Under the pieces are notes generated by a model. That model did not search any database. It was not told the DNA's origin and worked only from the letters and a program-made list of their open reading frames with translations. A stretch of DNA of 64,000 nucleotides, taken from contig CM029644.1 of assembly GCA_017311315.1 (NCBI GenBank), forward strand, positions 25,625,606-25,689,605. Direction: 5' to 3'. Positions within the stretch are counted from its first letter, which is position 1, and each line of letters opens with the position of its first letter. Of the stretch, positions 44,430-56,525 are shown piece after piece. This stretch comes from Dendrocalamus latiflorus (taxonomy: Eukaryota > Streptophyta > Magnoliopsida > Poales > Poaceae). The position numbers were made by a program, and so were the translations under genes.

Positions 44430-47396
44430 TGTCGGGACCCGGAGCAACAACTCCAGAACCCTCTGTGTTATTCGCACTATCCCAGGAAAAGCTAGTGCAC
44501 ACAGACTGAACAGTGATACATATCATGCATGATAACCAAACTTTATTATAAAGCGATAGTACGGGCCTTAAGGCCAAATTTACAATAAGGTGGCTTCATG
44601 GCCAAACATGAAATAATCAGCGGAAGATAAATAAGAGGAGCAGCCCATCCTGCCTTCCCACAAGGCGAATTGACTGTAAGACGTGGCCTATTCGTCGCAA
44701 TCCTCAACATAGTTGACGTCGTCGTACTCTGGCAACATTGTTTATAGCAAGGTGAGCACATAAAGTACTCCACAAGTTACACCAGGAGATATAACAGATT
44801 TGATGCATGCATAAGGGGTTACAAAGGAAGGCATAATGTGGTTCATTTGCATAAACAACATTATTGAATTAAATACAATAACGTAAGTGCAAAAGCTGAA
44901 TTTGATACAATATATAAAATCCAGATTTAACAAAATAATAACGTTAGTGCAGGCAACAACCTAACACTAACCTATCCACGGGTATCCCACCCGGACCATC
45001 TTTCCAAAAGTTTCACAAATTTCCATAAACCAAATTTTATTAAAACTGAAGTCTAATCCGTGAAAAACCATACTAAGCATGTCCTTGACCGTGGACACGG
45101 CTATCCAGGATAGTTTGTTACTCTGCAGAGGTGTACAACTTTACCCACAAGACATGTCCCCCGTTTTGCCACCGGATTAACACACTTCCTTAGGTGTGCG
45201 GCCGAGGAGATCATGACAAAGCTGTTCCAATGTTCCATTACCAAATTAGCTACGCCGCCACTAAGGTTTCACCACAACATGAATCCACATGTTGGAGCCC
45301 CCTCTTGTGCCATGTGAGACTTCTCATGGCCTACGCCACGCTCACATTCAGCCTATAGCGAAACTAAAATGGAACTTCACAAATTACTTAGCCAGGTCTG
45401 TCCCATACCAGACTTGTGGTAGTACGGTGTGACTTTGTAATAGTATTTCACAGGCCGGTCCTTAACTGACTCAGGCACCAACCACATACCCCTTGTGCCT
45501 GGCAATCAACATTGTGTCACCAAACAACAATGCACACCAGCAGGCACCCACCACTCTAACCATTAGCCTAAGTCTAAACCAAGTTTTCGTATTTTGTTTG
45601 AAAATATTTCACAATCATTCTTGACCCACCAAAGTCAAGAACACACTCGAAAACTTTATCATTTTATGTGAAACAATTCTTTCCACCCGAATTATTCTAA
45701 GCATGGCTAAGCAATTCCATAAAATGTTCTAGTCAATACTAATGTACCAACTAGGTTTTCATCTATGGTGACAAGGTATGTTCGTTCAATTTCAAGATTG
45801 GCCATACACAAAGGAATTGGGTATAACTAGAGTTTAAACCGAATTTAAACTAGATTGAATAAAAGTACGCATGCATATTAATTTAAAAACAACATAATAA
45901 TTTAAATTACTGGGATCAACATGGTCAAAGGTGTAACTTGCCTTGCTCAAAGTCTTGCTGCGATTCGTAGAAGAAATACTCTCCGGATTCGTCGTAATCT
46001 ATACGCAAAGAGCCAAAAGAAAATTCAAACAAAATTCAAATAAAATCCAAAAATTCAAAAAGAGTCCAGAAATGGGTAGTTTAGGATTTTAGAAAAATTT
46101 AGAAATTTGAACGAGTTAAATCGGAGTTAAAATGAAGAAGTTATGGCCTTCGGAAGTTCTCACGACCACGGCAAACGTGATCGGGCGGAGCTACGACCAC
46201 GGCAAATGCGATCGGGCGGAGCTACGACCACGTAGTCGACTTACGACCACATGGAAGGTTTACGACTACGCAGGGAAATTACGACTACGGCCACAGACCA
46301 GTCTACGACTACGACTACACTGAGAACCTACGACTTCGACTACCAGAGAAAACTTACGACTTCGAGTACACAGAGAACCTACGACTTCGACTACCAGAGA
46401 AAACTTACGACTTCGAGGCCGAATACGACCACTCAAACAGGTTAACGGCTACCTAGTCATTTACGACCACATAGTCGCTACGACTACTCAGGCAGCTACG
46501 ACTACAGCTAAGACTTACGACTACACGGATCTACGACCACACGGAAGGGTGTTACCTTCGGAAACTGGTTGGCCGCGGGGTGGTCGGAGGGAATCAGGCA
46601 GAGTGGCCGGAGACGACGGATGGTCGTAGAGGTTCGGTTACGAGTGGAGACGGTCGGACAACGAGAAGAAGCGGCAGCGCTCGAGTCTTCGGCAACAACG
46701 GGGCTCCGGTGGCGGCGTCGCTCGGCGGAGAGGGGAATGGTGGTCGCCGGCGCTTGGGGATCACGAAGGCGTCGTCGGCGAGGCGCGGAAGAGACCAGGG
46801 CGGCGCCAATTCCTCGCCGGAGCTCGCACGGCGGCGGACGAGGAAGCACGGGTCGGGGCCGATTCGGTTCAGGGCGGAGGGGAAAAGAGGTGGCGGCGCA
46901 CGGGAAGGCGAAGGAGGGGATAACGGGCTCGGGAAGGAGCTTTATAGGGCAGGGACGGAGGTAACGGGCTCGCCGGAGTTAAGGACTTTAGAAACAGTCG
47001 CATAACGGCGAGAGGCTTTAAGCCGACAGAAAACGGACGGAGGTGGGGCGGTTACTAGCGCGCGAGCTTAAGGGCCAATAATGGCTTCGGTTGCCGGCCG
47101 AGGGAAGGAGTAACCGAAGCTTTTAAAGCTCGGATGGGGTGTTAATGGAGGCCGGCCGGTTGGGGAAGAAGGGAAGAAGGAAACTTCTAAATTTCTTTTT
47201 AATTTCCAGAAGTAAATTCTCAAGAGTTAAATAAAACTTAGGGAGGCTTAAGAAAAGAAAAAAAAAAATTTTTTTTGCTTTAATAAAATATTTTAAATAC
47301 ATTTTCTTGCCTTAGATTTTGAAATAAAATCCAGATAAATCCAATTAAACTCCAGAAAAACAAATAAATTGCAAATAAAATTTTTGGGATGTTACA
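44430..47396 (-). repeat. 3' LTR of the gypsy element
   Basis: TGTAACATCCC...GGTCCCGACA on the minus strand, 2967 bp. A TATAAA box is at 46946-46941; downstream of it lie GTCGTA-rich repeats (46150-46550). Confidence 0.95.
46150..46550. repeat. TACGACCAC/TACGACTAC-rich repeats in the gypsy LTR
   Basis: Short words TACGACCAC, TACGACTAC and TACGACTTC recur dozens of times. One 51-bp piece (GAACCTACGACTTCGACTAC...) is tandemly doubled at about 46322-46423. The same block is at about 52616-53010 in the other LTR. It lies downstream of the TATA box on the minus strand, so it would be in the transcript leader. Confidence 0.85.
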
Positions 47397-47412
47397 AACC
47401 TACCCCCCTTAA
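47397..47412 (-). other. Polypurine tract of the gypsy element
   Basis: AAGGGGGGTAGGTT on the minus strand immediately precedes the TGTAACATCCC start of the 3' LTR. Confidence 0.8.
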
Positions 47413-47437
47413 GGAAATCTCGCCCTCGAGATTTGAA

Positions 47438-49669
47438 CTAGCTAGCAAAGAGATGGGGATGGTTGGCTTTCAGATCTTCTTCTCGCTCCCAAGTTGCTTC
47501 GTCTTCGGTGTGATTGCTCCATTGAACTCTGCAGAATCTGATAGTCTTTCTTCTAGTCTGGCGCTCGGCTGTCTCAAGAATCTTGATCGGTTGCTCTTGA
47601 TAGGTGAGATCCTCTTGAAGATCAAGGGCTTCTAGGTCTGCTTGTTCTGCGGGCACTCTGAGACATTTCTTCAGCTGAGAGACGTGAAAGACGTTGTGCA
47701 CACCCGACATGCTTGGCGGCAAATCCAACTGGTATGCAACTTCTCCCTTGCGGCTTGAGATCTTGAATGGCCCAACAAATCTTGGTGCAAGCTTTCCCCT
47801 GGCTTGGAATCTTCTGACTCCTCTGAGCGGAGATACTCTGAGATACACATAGTCCCCAACTTCGAAAGTCAGGTCTCGACGACGATTATCGGCATAACTT
47901 TTCTGCCTGGATTGAGCTATCTTCAATCTGTCTTTGATCTTCCTCACTTTCTCTTCAGCATCTTGAAGTAAGGTTGGTCCCGCATCTTGGAATTCTCCAG
48001 ACTGTTCCCAATGCAAGGGTGTTCTGCACTTCCTACCATACAGTGCTTCAAAAGGTGCCATCTGCAGACTTGTCTGATAACTGTTGTTGTAAGAGAACTC
48101 AGCATAGGGCAATGAGCGATCCCAACTATTTCCAAAATCCAGAGCACATGCTCTCAACATATCCTCTAGCACTTGATTTACTCGCTCCGTCTGGCCATCT
48201 GTTTGGGGATGATAAGCTGTACTGAAATTAAGCTTACTTCCTAACTCTTCATGAAGTTTCTGCCAAAACTTGGATGTGAACTGACTACCTCTGTCCGATA
48301 CTATCTTTTTTGGAACTCCATGCAAACACACAATTCTAGCCATGTAAATCTCAGCTAACTTACTTCCAGAGTAAGTAGTCTTAACTGGGATGAAATGGGC
48401 TACTTTGGTCAACCGGTCAATAACCACCCAGATTGAGTCATAGCCGGATTGAGTCCTAGGGAGTCCGGTTATGAAGTCCATACCAATCTCTTCCCATTTC
48501 CAATCTGGTATTGGTAGGGGTTGCAAAAGTCCTGCAGGTTTCTGATGCTCCGCCTTGACTTTCTGGCAGGTATCACAAGCTTCAACAAACTCCGCAATTT
48601 CCCTTTTCATACTGACCCACCAGTATCTTTCCTTAAGGTCTTGGTACATCTTGGTACGACCTGGATGAATTGAGTATGGAGTTTCATGGGCTTCTTGCAA
48701 AATCGTTTTCTTGATCTCTTGATTATTGGGCACACAAATATGGTTTTCAAACCAAACAGTTCCATTCTCATCTTCACTGAATCCTGGCGCTTTGCCTCTT
48801 CTCATATTTTTCTTGATTTCTTGAATATCTTCATCCACCTTTTGGGCTTCCATGATTTGATCAGGTAAAGTAGGTTGAATCTCTAGAGTTGAGAGAAAAC
48901 TTTGATTCACTGGTTTTATACTTAGACGGGAGATTCCTTCCTGAAGTCGAATCTGATCTTCTTTTGACAACACACTGTTTGCATAAGTCCTTCTGCTTAG
49001 CGCATCTGCCACAACATTTGCTTTGCCGGGATGATAATGAATTCCAATATTATAATCCTTGATCAACTCTAACCATCTGCGCTGCCTTAGGTTGAGTTCT
49101 GCTTGAGTGAAAATGTATTTCAAACTCTTGTGATCCGTGTATACTTCACAACGATTACCGATGAGGTAATGACGCCAGATCTTCAAAGCATGCACTACGG
49201 CTGCTAATTCCAAATCATGAGTAGGATAATTGCACTCATGTGGTCTTAGCTGGCGGGATGCATAGGCTACCACTCTGCCTTCTTGCATAAGAACACATCC
49301 CAAACCTTGACGAGAGGCGTCACAGAAAACTTCAAAATCCTTATGCACATCGGGTAGTATAAGCACTGGGGCTGAAACTAGCTTATTCTTGAGAGTCTGG
49401 AAACTCTGCTCGCAGGCTTTCGTCCAATCAAACTTCTTTTCTTTCTTCAGAGTGATGGTGCCAGACGGAATATGAGCCTTGCGGAAACTCTGAACAAACT
49501 CATTCCATGAAATGGCCTGAGGGTTGGCATGAGAGGCTGTTAAGGTATCCCACCACTCTGAGGCTGGTCCATTCAGCTGGTGAGTCGCAAAAAAGACTCT
49601 TTCTCGATCAGTGCACTGCAGAATATCCAATTTCTTGCCAATCGCGCGAAGCCAATCGTCAGCATCCAT
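47438..49669 (-). CDS. Gypsy gag-RNase H-integrase-chromodomain fusion frame
   Basis: This 743-codon open frame starts within gag (MDADDWLRAIGKKL, ASEWWDTL, WNEFVQSFRKAHIP, residues 1-70). Around residue 75-80 it passes directly into the RNase H domain (FDWTKACEQSF, VFCDASRQGLGCVL, VYTDHKSLKYIF). An integrase HHCC finger follows (ends CDTCQK). The integrase DDE core follows with MDFITGLP, VSDRGSQFTS and QTERVNQVLE. The C-terminus has the QLKKCLRVP linker and a chromodomain-like tail (EEQPIKIL-type, WEREEDLK). The rest of gag, the zinc knuckle, protease and reverse transcriptase are deleted in frame. It could not replicate itself; the RNase H, integrase and chromodomain parts are open. The chromodomain points to the Tekay/Del group. 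Confidence 0.9.
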   Translation of the reverse strand: MDADDWLRAIGKKLDILQCTDRERVFFATHQLNGPASEWWDTLTASHANPQAISWNEFVQSFRKAHIPSGTITLKKEKKFDWTKACEQSFQTLKNKLVSAPVLILPDVHKDFEVFCDASRQGLGCVLMQEGRVVAYASRQLRPHECNYPTHDLELAAVVHALKIWRHYLIGNRCEVYTDHKSLKYIFTQAELNLRQRRWLELIKDYNIGIHYHPGKANVVADALSRRTYANSVLSKEDQIRLQEGISRLSIKPVNQSFLSTLEIQPTLPDQIMEAQKVDEDIQEIKKNMRRGKAPGFSEDENGTVWFENHICVPNNQEIKKTILQEAHETPYSIHPGRTKMYQDLKERYWWVSMKREIAEFVEACDTCQKVKAEHQKPAGLLQPLPIPDWKWEEIGMDFITGLPRTQSGYDSIWVVIDRLTKVAHFIPVKTTYSGSKLAEIYMARIVCLHGVPKKIVSDRGSQFTSKFWQKLHEELGSKLNFSTAYHPQTDGQTERVNQVLEDMLRACALDFGNSWDRSLPYAEFSYNNSYQTSLQMAPFEALYGRKCRTPLHWEQSGEFQDAGPTLLQDAEEKVRKIKDRLKIAQSRQKSYADNRRRDLTFEVGDYVYLRVSPLRGVRRFQARGKLAPRFVGPFKISSRKGEVAYQLDLPPSMSGVHNVFHVSQLKKCLRVPAEQADLEALDLQEDLTYQEQPIKILETAERQTRRKTIRFCRVQWSNHTEDEATWEREEDLKANHPHLFAS

Positions 49670-49940
49670 TGGCTCGGTGCTGCTTGAGAAGGTTGGGGGG
49701 TCTTATCCTCAGAAACTCTGGCAATTGGTTTTGAGGAGCTTGAGCTGGTGGCTGAGGAGCATGCTGAGTAGGGTTGTTGATAGCTTGAGCTAACAGTTGA
49801 ATCAATTGATTTTGATTTGCCATCATTTGAGCCCAGTCGGGTCCAGCTGCTGGCGGAGGAGGAAGGATGGGGGCAGACTGACTTCCTTGCGCTCCGGTGT
49901 CGTTGGCGCTGTCGTTGACATTTCTCCTTGTGTTCACCAT
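49659..49940 (-). pseudogene. Gypsy gag N-terminus, frameshifted
   Basis: ATG at 49940 opens the gag start (MVNTRRNVNDSAND, a proline-rich piece, QNQLIQLLAQAINN). The frame slips near 49690, in a run of Cs followed by A, ending in a stop at 49659. The downstream gag frame (47438-49669) continues in another phase, consistent with one added base. Confidence 0.85.
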
Positions 49941-50103
49941 CTGTCAGACTCTTCCAGATTTTAGAGGAAAGAGAGAGAGGACTAGGAGAAGGTCTATGTA
50001 ACATTCCCACCACGAAACAAGAAACACAACAAAACTCAAGGAACAACCAACCATAATATTTTATTGAATATAACCTTGAGGCTGTTGACAAAGGAATAAC
50101 AGC

Positions 50104-50742
50104 TCACAAGTATCGTTCTATAACTTTAAACTTTAAACTATGGTTTCTATGGCTGGTGCTACTACTAGTGGAAGGCTGGATTTTAAGCTTCTTTGGGGGT
50201 GGTCCTGTAACAGAAGAACCCTCATCTTCTACACGATACTTGGCTAATTCCTCTTCTGCTTCGCGGAGTCGCTGCGCCATGAGACTCAACTCCTTCAAGG
50301 TGTCTTGGTACACATAGTCCAAGGACTTGGTGTACTCCACCTGCTGAACGAGCCGAGGGTTACTCTCAAATTCTGTCGAGGAGAAGACGCTGCTGGAGCT
50401 TGCAGGGTACTTGCTGGGGAAGTATCGGAATGTGGTGCGCTGAAGCTCTTGGGCGTAGATGTCCCTCATCTGCCGAATTGCTTCACGAGCTGCATCTTGG
50501 ATTCCGTTGAAGAAGGTGTCCCGGGGTAGAGGAGCATCAAAGGTGTGACATGCTTCCTCATCTCCCATGTTGGCGTAGATCAACACTTCCACTCTCCAAC
50601 GTTCTTGATCTCCATAGGTTTCCAAACATCCTTGGTACACGGGGCGTGCCGTAACACCCAGCTCTTGAAGAAGATTCCAAAGGCGGTCAGCTAGGTGTCC
50701 AGCTAAGATTCCACGGGTGACTTGGGTAGGACGTTCAGCCAT
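50104..50742 (-). CDS. ORF0-like accessory protein of the gypsy element
   Basis: This intact 212-codon frame lies between the primer-binding site and gag, starting ATG at 50742. Position and orientation match the ORF0 described upstream of gag in rice RIRE-type gypsy elements. The product has a globular N-terminal part (ILAGHLADRLWNLLQELG, EVLIYANMGDEE) and a predicted helical/coiled-coil part (LKELSLMAQRLREAEEELA). It ends in a basic, serine-rich tail with PPKKLKIQP, a possible nuclear signal. Its function is unknown. It stays open while gag-pol is broken. Confidence 0.75.
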   Translation of the reverse strand: MAERPTQVTRGILAGHLADRLWNLLQELGVTARPVYQGCLETYGDQERWRVEVLIYANMGDEEACHTFDAPLPRDTFFNGIQDAAREAIRQMRDIYAQELQRTTFRYFPSKYPASSSSVFSSTEFESNPRLVQQVEYTKSLDYVYQDTLKELSLMAQRLREAEEELAKYRVEDEGSSVTGPPPKKLKIQPSTSSSTSHRNHSLKFKVIERYL

Positions 50743-50878
50743 CTATAATTTTGAAAAAGAAAAGGAGTTAGTCATCAATTATGCGTATTTATATTTTATA
50801 TATATATATATTTTTAGAAAATAAATCCTTAAGGTCATCCATTCTATTCTACCTACGGTCACGTCTTAGGGTCAACAT

Positions 50879-50890
50879 GCTCTGATACCA
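50879..50890 (-). other. Primer-binding site of the gypsy element
   Basis: TGGTATCAGAGC on the minus strand, four bases from the 5' LTR end. Confidence 0.92.
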
Positions 50891-50894
50891 TCTC

Positions 50895-53859
50895 TGTCGG
50901 GACCCGGAGCAACAACTCCAGAACCCTCTGTGTTATTCGCACTATCCCAGGAAAAGCTAGTGCACACAGACTGAACAGTGATACATATCATGCATGATAA
51001 CCAAACTTTATTATAAAGCGATAGTACGGGCCTTAAGGCCAAATTTACAATAAGGTGGCTTCATGGCCAAACATGAAATAATCAGCGGAAGATAAATAAG
51101 AGGAGCAGCCCATCCTGCCTTCCCACAAGGCGAATTGACTGTAAGACGTGGCCTATTCGTCGCAATCCTCAACATAGTTGACGTCGTCGTACTCTGGCAA
51201 CATTGTTTATAGCAAGGTGAGCACATAAAGTACTCCACAAGTTACACCAGGAGATATAACAGATTTGATGCATGCATAAGGGGTTACAAAGGAAGGCATA
51301 ATGTGGTTCATTTGCATAAACAACATTATTGAATTAAATACAATAACGTAAGTGCAAAAGCTGAATTTGATACAATATATAAAATCCAGATTTAACAAAA
51401 TAATAACGTTAGTGCAGGCAACAACCTAACACTAACCTATCCACGGGTATCCCACCCGGACCATCTTTCCAAAAGTTTCACAAATTTCCATAAACCAAAT
51501 TTTATTAAAACTGAAGTCTAATCCGTGAAAAACCATACTAAGCATGTCCTTGACCGTGGACACGGCTATCCAGGATAGTTTGTTACTCTGCAGAGGTGTA
51601 CAACTTTACCCACAAGACATGTCCCCCGTTTTGCCACCGGATTAACACACTTCCTTAGGTGTGCGGCCGAGGAGATCATGACAAAGCTGTTCCAATGTTC
51701 CATTACCAAATTAGCTACGCCGCCACTAAGGTTTCACCACAACATGAATCCACATGTTGGAGCCCCCTCTTGTGCCATGTGAGACTTCTCATAGCCTACG
51801 CCACGCTCACATTCAGCCTATAGCGAAACTAAAATGGAACTTCACAAATTACTTAGCCAGGTCTGTCCCATACCAGACTTGTGGTAGTACGGTGTGACTT
51901 TGTAATAGTATTTCACAGGCCGGTCCTTAACTGACTCAGGCACCAACCACATACCCCTTGTGCCTGGCAATCAACATTGTGTCACCAAACAACAATGCAC
52001 ACCAGCAGGCACCCACCACTCTAACCATTAGCCTAAGTCTAAACCAAGTTTTCGTATTTTGTTTGAAAATATTTCACAATCATTCTTGACCCACCAAAGT
52101 CAAGAACACACTCGAAAACTTTATCATTTTATGTGAAACAATTCTTTCCACCCGAATTATTCTAAGCATGGCTAAGCAATTCCATAAAATGTTCTAGTCA
52201 ATACTAATGTACCAACTAGGTTTTCATCTATGGTGACAAGGTATGTTCGTTCAATTTCAAGATTGGCCATACACAAAGGAATTGGGTATAACTAGAGTTT
52301 AAACCGAATTTAAACTAGATTGAATAAAAGTACGCATGCATATTAATTTAAAAACAACATAATAATTTAAATTACTGGGATCAACATGGTCAAAGGTGTA
52401 ACTTGCCTTGCTCAAAGTCTTGCTGCGATTCGTAGAAGAAATACTCTCCGGATTCGTCGTAATCTATACGCAAAGAGCCAAAAGAAAATTCAAACAAAAT
52501 TCAAATAAAATCCAAAAATTCAAAAAGAGTCCAGAAATGGGTAGTTTAGGATTTTAGAAAAATTTAGAAATTTGAACGAGTTAAATCGGAGTTAAAATGA
52601 AGAAGTTATGGCCTTCGGAAGTTCTCACGACCACGGCAAACGTGATTGGGCGGAGCTACGACCACGGCAAATGCGATCGGCGGAGCTACGACCACGTAGT
52701 CGACTTACGACCACATGGAAGGTTTACGACTACGCAGGGAAATTACGACTACGGCCACAGACCAGTCTACGACTACGACTACACTGAGAACCTACGACTT
52801 CGACTACCAGAGAAAACTTACGACTTCGAGTACACAGAGAACCTACGACTTCGACTACCAGAGAAAACTTACGACTTCGAGGCCGAATACGACCACTCAA
52901 ACAGGTTAACGGCTACCTAGTCATTTACGACCACATAGTCGCTACGACTACTCAGGCAGCTACGACTACAGCTAAGACTTACGACTACACGGATCTACGA
53001 CCACACGGAAGGGTGTTACCTTCGGAAACTGGTTGGCCGCGGGGTGGTCGGAGGGAATCAGGCAGAGTGGCCGGAGACGACGGATGGTCGTAGAGGTTCG
53101 GTTACGAGTGGAGACGGTCGGACGACGAGAAGAAGCGGCAGCGCTCGAGTCTTCGGCAACAACGGGGCTCCGGTGGCGGCGTCGCTCGGCGGAGAGGGGA
53201 ATGGTGGTCGCCGGCGCTTGGGGATCACGAAGGCGTCGTCGGCGAGGCGCGGAAGAGACCAGGGCGGCGCCAATTCCTCGCTGGAGCTCGCACGGCGGCG
53301 GACGAGGAAGCACGGGTCGGGGCCGATTCGGTTCAGGGCGGAGGGGAAAAGAGGTGGCGGCGCACGGGAAGGCGAAGGAGGGGATAACGGGCTCGGGAAG
53401 GAGCTTTATAGGGCAGGGACGGAGGTAACGGGCTCGCCGGAGTTAAGGACTTTAGAAACAGTCGCATAACGGCGAGAGGCTTTAAGCCGACAGAAAACGG
53501 ACGGAGGTGGGGCGGTTACTAGCGCGCGAGCTTAAGGGCCAATAATGGCTTCGGTTGCCGGCCGAGGGAAGGAGTAACCGAAGCTTTTAAAGCTCGGATG
53601 GGGTGTTAATGGAGGCCGACCGGTTGGGGAAGAAGGGAAGAAGGAAACTTCTAAATTTCTTTTTAATTTCCAGAAGTAAATTCTCAAGAGTTAAATAAAA
53701 CTTAGGGAGGCTTAAGAAAAGAAAAAAAAATTTGTTTTTGCTTTAATAAAATATTTTAAATACATTTTCTTGCCTTAGATTTTGAAATAAAATCCAGATA
53801 AATCCAATTAAACTCCAGAAAAACAAATAAATTGCAAATAAAATTTTTGGGATGTTACA
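50895..53859 (-). repeat. 5' LTR of the gypsy element
   Basis: 2965 bp, matching 44430-47396 with about ten visible differences, including a one-base deletion at about 52680 and changes in the A/T homopolymer near 53730. The minus-strand TATAAA is at 53410-53405. Confidence 0.95.
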
Positions 53860-53864
53860 GCAGC

Positions 53865-56525
53865 CACACAGACAAGAAACACGTCAAATAGCACCGCTCG
53901 ACACATGAAAGCGTAATTACCATCACACTTACCACAGATGAAGTCCAAACCTGTCAAAACATTAGAATATGCATCCTAAGCCCAAATGACCAGGTTTGAC
54001 CAAAAGTCCGACCGAGCCCGTTGCCCCACGCAACGACATGGTCCGACCACTCAAACCAAACTCGACTGACCTAAACCCCTGTCAATTGCTCATCACTCTC
54101 ATGGGATCACGACCACATGGTCTCTCAATCTCCCCTAAACCCCTGTCAATTGCTCATCACTCTCATGGGATCACGACCACATGGTCTCTCAAAAATATCA
54201 TCCAAAAAATCAAAAGAACTAGTAACCGATGGTTTTCAGCTCTATCTTTACCCTCAGATAAATTTTGACCGCAGATAAGAGTTTTCCTGGTCACATGCTT
54301 CCGGCGGGGTGGCGATCACCACCTGGCAGTCCTGGCTGCTGTTTGCCAGACACCAGCTGCTCCTACGACGTCACGTTCAGTTTCATCATGAACTGGCCCT
54401 TGCCGTCTGTTGTTGAAACAAAATGAAATTTTGTCAAAATCAAAATTGGATTTGAATTCCTGTTTTTCTTTTGCCCATTTCCTCCATAGCCCTAATCCAC
54501 ACTAATCTCAAAGCAATTCATCTTCTAATTCCTGCCATTGTTGCCTTAAACGGGGGAGATTGTGCCGGCACTGTGCTGTCTGAAAATCCCGCCGTCGCCG
54601 TGGATATTTGCCGCCGCCCCGTTTTCTTCGTTGCCAAGCCGCCGCGAGCTTCCCCGCAGCTTCGAGCCCCTACCGTGCTATCCCCGCTGGTCAAGAGAGC
54701 CGTACACCTTGCAATCCCCGCGTTGATCATCTCTGGTACGACCGCAAGGCGTGGCAACGCCGCCGCCGCCCGCGCACCCCTCCCTCTGCCAATTCCCCGT
54801 GACTTCCCCTCACAACCGTAGCCGCCCTGTACAACAGCGCTTCTCGAGACCTTGACTGCCGCCTTCGTCACGCTCAAGCCAACCCGGACTGCCTTGAGCC
54901 CTACTTCACCACCGCCGAGATATTTCTCCACCCCTCTCCGATGAACCGCCTATTCCCGGCCTATTTAAACCGCACCAAGCCCTCCATTGAGAGCCTCACA
55001 CCTCCCCGACGCTCGCCAAACACCCCAAACCCCCGCATCCTTCCCCGTTGCCGGTAATCCAGAAAATCCCCAAATGTGGAGCCCTAAATCAATGTCCCAT
55101 CTCCGGCCATCCACTTCCCAATTCCCTCCGCCTATAGCACCTCCATGGCCCTAGTATTAAACCCCAACCGCCAATTTGATCCCCCAACTACCCCTCTTCC
55201 CCGGCGCCGATCACCCCTCCATTGCCAAAAGCCGCCACCGTGGCCGGCCCAACTCAAGCCGCCCGAGCTTCGGCCAACCTCCCTACAACCCTACCCAACC
55301 CCCAAGGATGCCCCAACCCCAGCCCAATTGCCCTAGAAGCCTCCTAATATTAAGTCCAAATAGAGTGCTATAAGCTCAAGATTGAAACATTGGTTAAGTA
55401 CTTGATTCTTTTTGAAACTTAAGCAAGTTGAGCACAAATGATATTTTTTTTTTGAAATTCAAGGTTGTTGACAACCAGATTTTTGTTTTATCATGTGCTA
55501 GACCTCAAGCCTTATGCGACTACTTCAAGCGAGAAGCTTAAGAAGATAGTCTAGGTCATCCAAAACTCTCCCTAAGTTCATGCCAAGTGCAATGGCAAGC
55601 CGTCTCATAGGAGAGAATTGGTGAAGTCAGTTTTTTCGCACAAAAAGAGATCTTTTTGCATTTTAACATGTTGTACTAACTTATGCATCATCAAGAGACT
55701 AAAACAGCTCAATTTAAGGCTCAATATAGATTCAACGCTCTACTCAGCCTATTTGACATGGCATGAATCATAAAGGGATAGCTCAAGAAAGACTAATCTC
55801 GAATGCTAACATGACAAGTTTTAGTTTAAGTTGAGCAATTTTAATGAACTTATCATGACAGAAGCTAATCCATACATATGAAGTCATGATAAATCTAGCA
55901 AGCTAGGCACAAGTCATGGCAAGGTGTAAAGCATTAAAGCATGTCATAACAGGATAATAATCAAGGCTCAATGCAATTTGATTATAATGCTAGAATGATG
56001 AAAATGCATGAAAGTCCAGCTCCCCCTCAACATTAGATGCAACTTTTAGTTCAAGTTGAGTTATGTCAAAATTAAGCTCCAGAAGCTCCCAAATGAACTC
56101 CCCCTGAACCAAAGCAATAAACCGAGAAGCTGGCAAAGAAAAACAAACAGGCAGTCCTTAAAGCATAGAAAAGATATAGAAGCAACTATGGCTTAAACTG
56201 ACTCTCATCTACCCCAAATGACTCCAGGACTAACAGCTGATCGTCGAACACACACTAGAGAGCAAACACGTACCCTGTCTACCCGAGGGTGGCCCAACCC
56301 TCGCTAGAACCTACAAGAAGTGAGTGAGCTCAACCTAGTGAGATAAGAAATAGCTAATCCTGGAAGCACAAGATAAGAGTAAGAAGTCTAAGCAACTCAG
56401 CACAAGAAACACTCTAACCTATGCTAGAAAGGCTTAACTCAATGCACCCGCAAATGCAACGCAACAGAAATAAGACAGAAGCAAAATTAATATAATAAAG
56501 CAGTAAAGCCCAAAGCTCCCCCTCA
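53865..56525 (-). other. 3' non-coding region and 3' LTR part of the SIRE-like element
   Basis: No coding frame is credible. It includes purine tracts GAGGGGGAG on the minus strand at about 56510, 56095 and 56020, a GC-rich block (54550-55340) and the tandem repeat at 54070. One of the tracts may be the real polypurine primer. Confidence 0.55.
54070..54197. repeat. 64-bp tandem duplication
   Basis: CCTAAACCCCTGTCAATTGC, then CATCACTCTCATGGGATCAC and GACCACATGGTCTCTCAA, occurs twice starting at about 54071 and 54135. Confidence 0.88.

Larger units (their letters stand above)
44430..53859 (-). mobile_element. Ty3-gypsy chromovirus-type element, 9430 bp, internally deleted
   Basis: It has two nearly identical LTRs of about 2966 bp and an exact 5-bp duplication GCAGC (44425-44429 and 53860-53864). 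There is a primer-binding site beside the right-hand (5') LTR and a purine tract beside the left-hand (3') LTR. Internal genes, in order on the minus strand: ORF0, frameshifted gag start, and an open gag-RNase H-integrase-chromodomain frame. Most of gag, protease and reverse transcriptase are missing. I count roughly ten differences between LTRs, so the insertion is recent. Confidence 0.95.

Noticed and set aside
46569..47005. 131-141-codon plus-strand frames in the gypsy LTR (also at 53033-53469)
   Set aside because: They are repeated exactly because the LTR is repeated; GC-driven open frames without recognisable domains.
54471..55373. Proline-rich frames in a GC-rich block
   Set aside because: They lie in the non-coding 3' region of the SIRE-like element and have no domain content.
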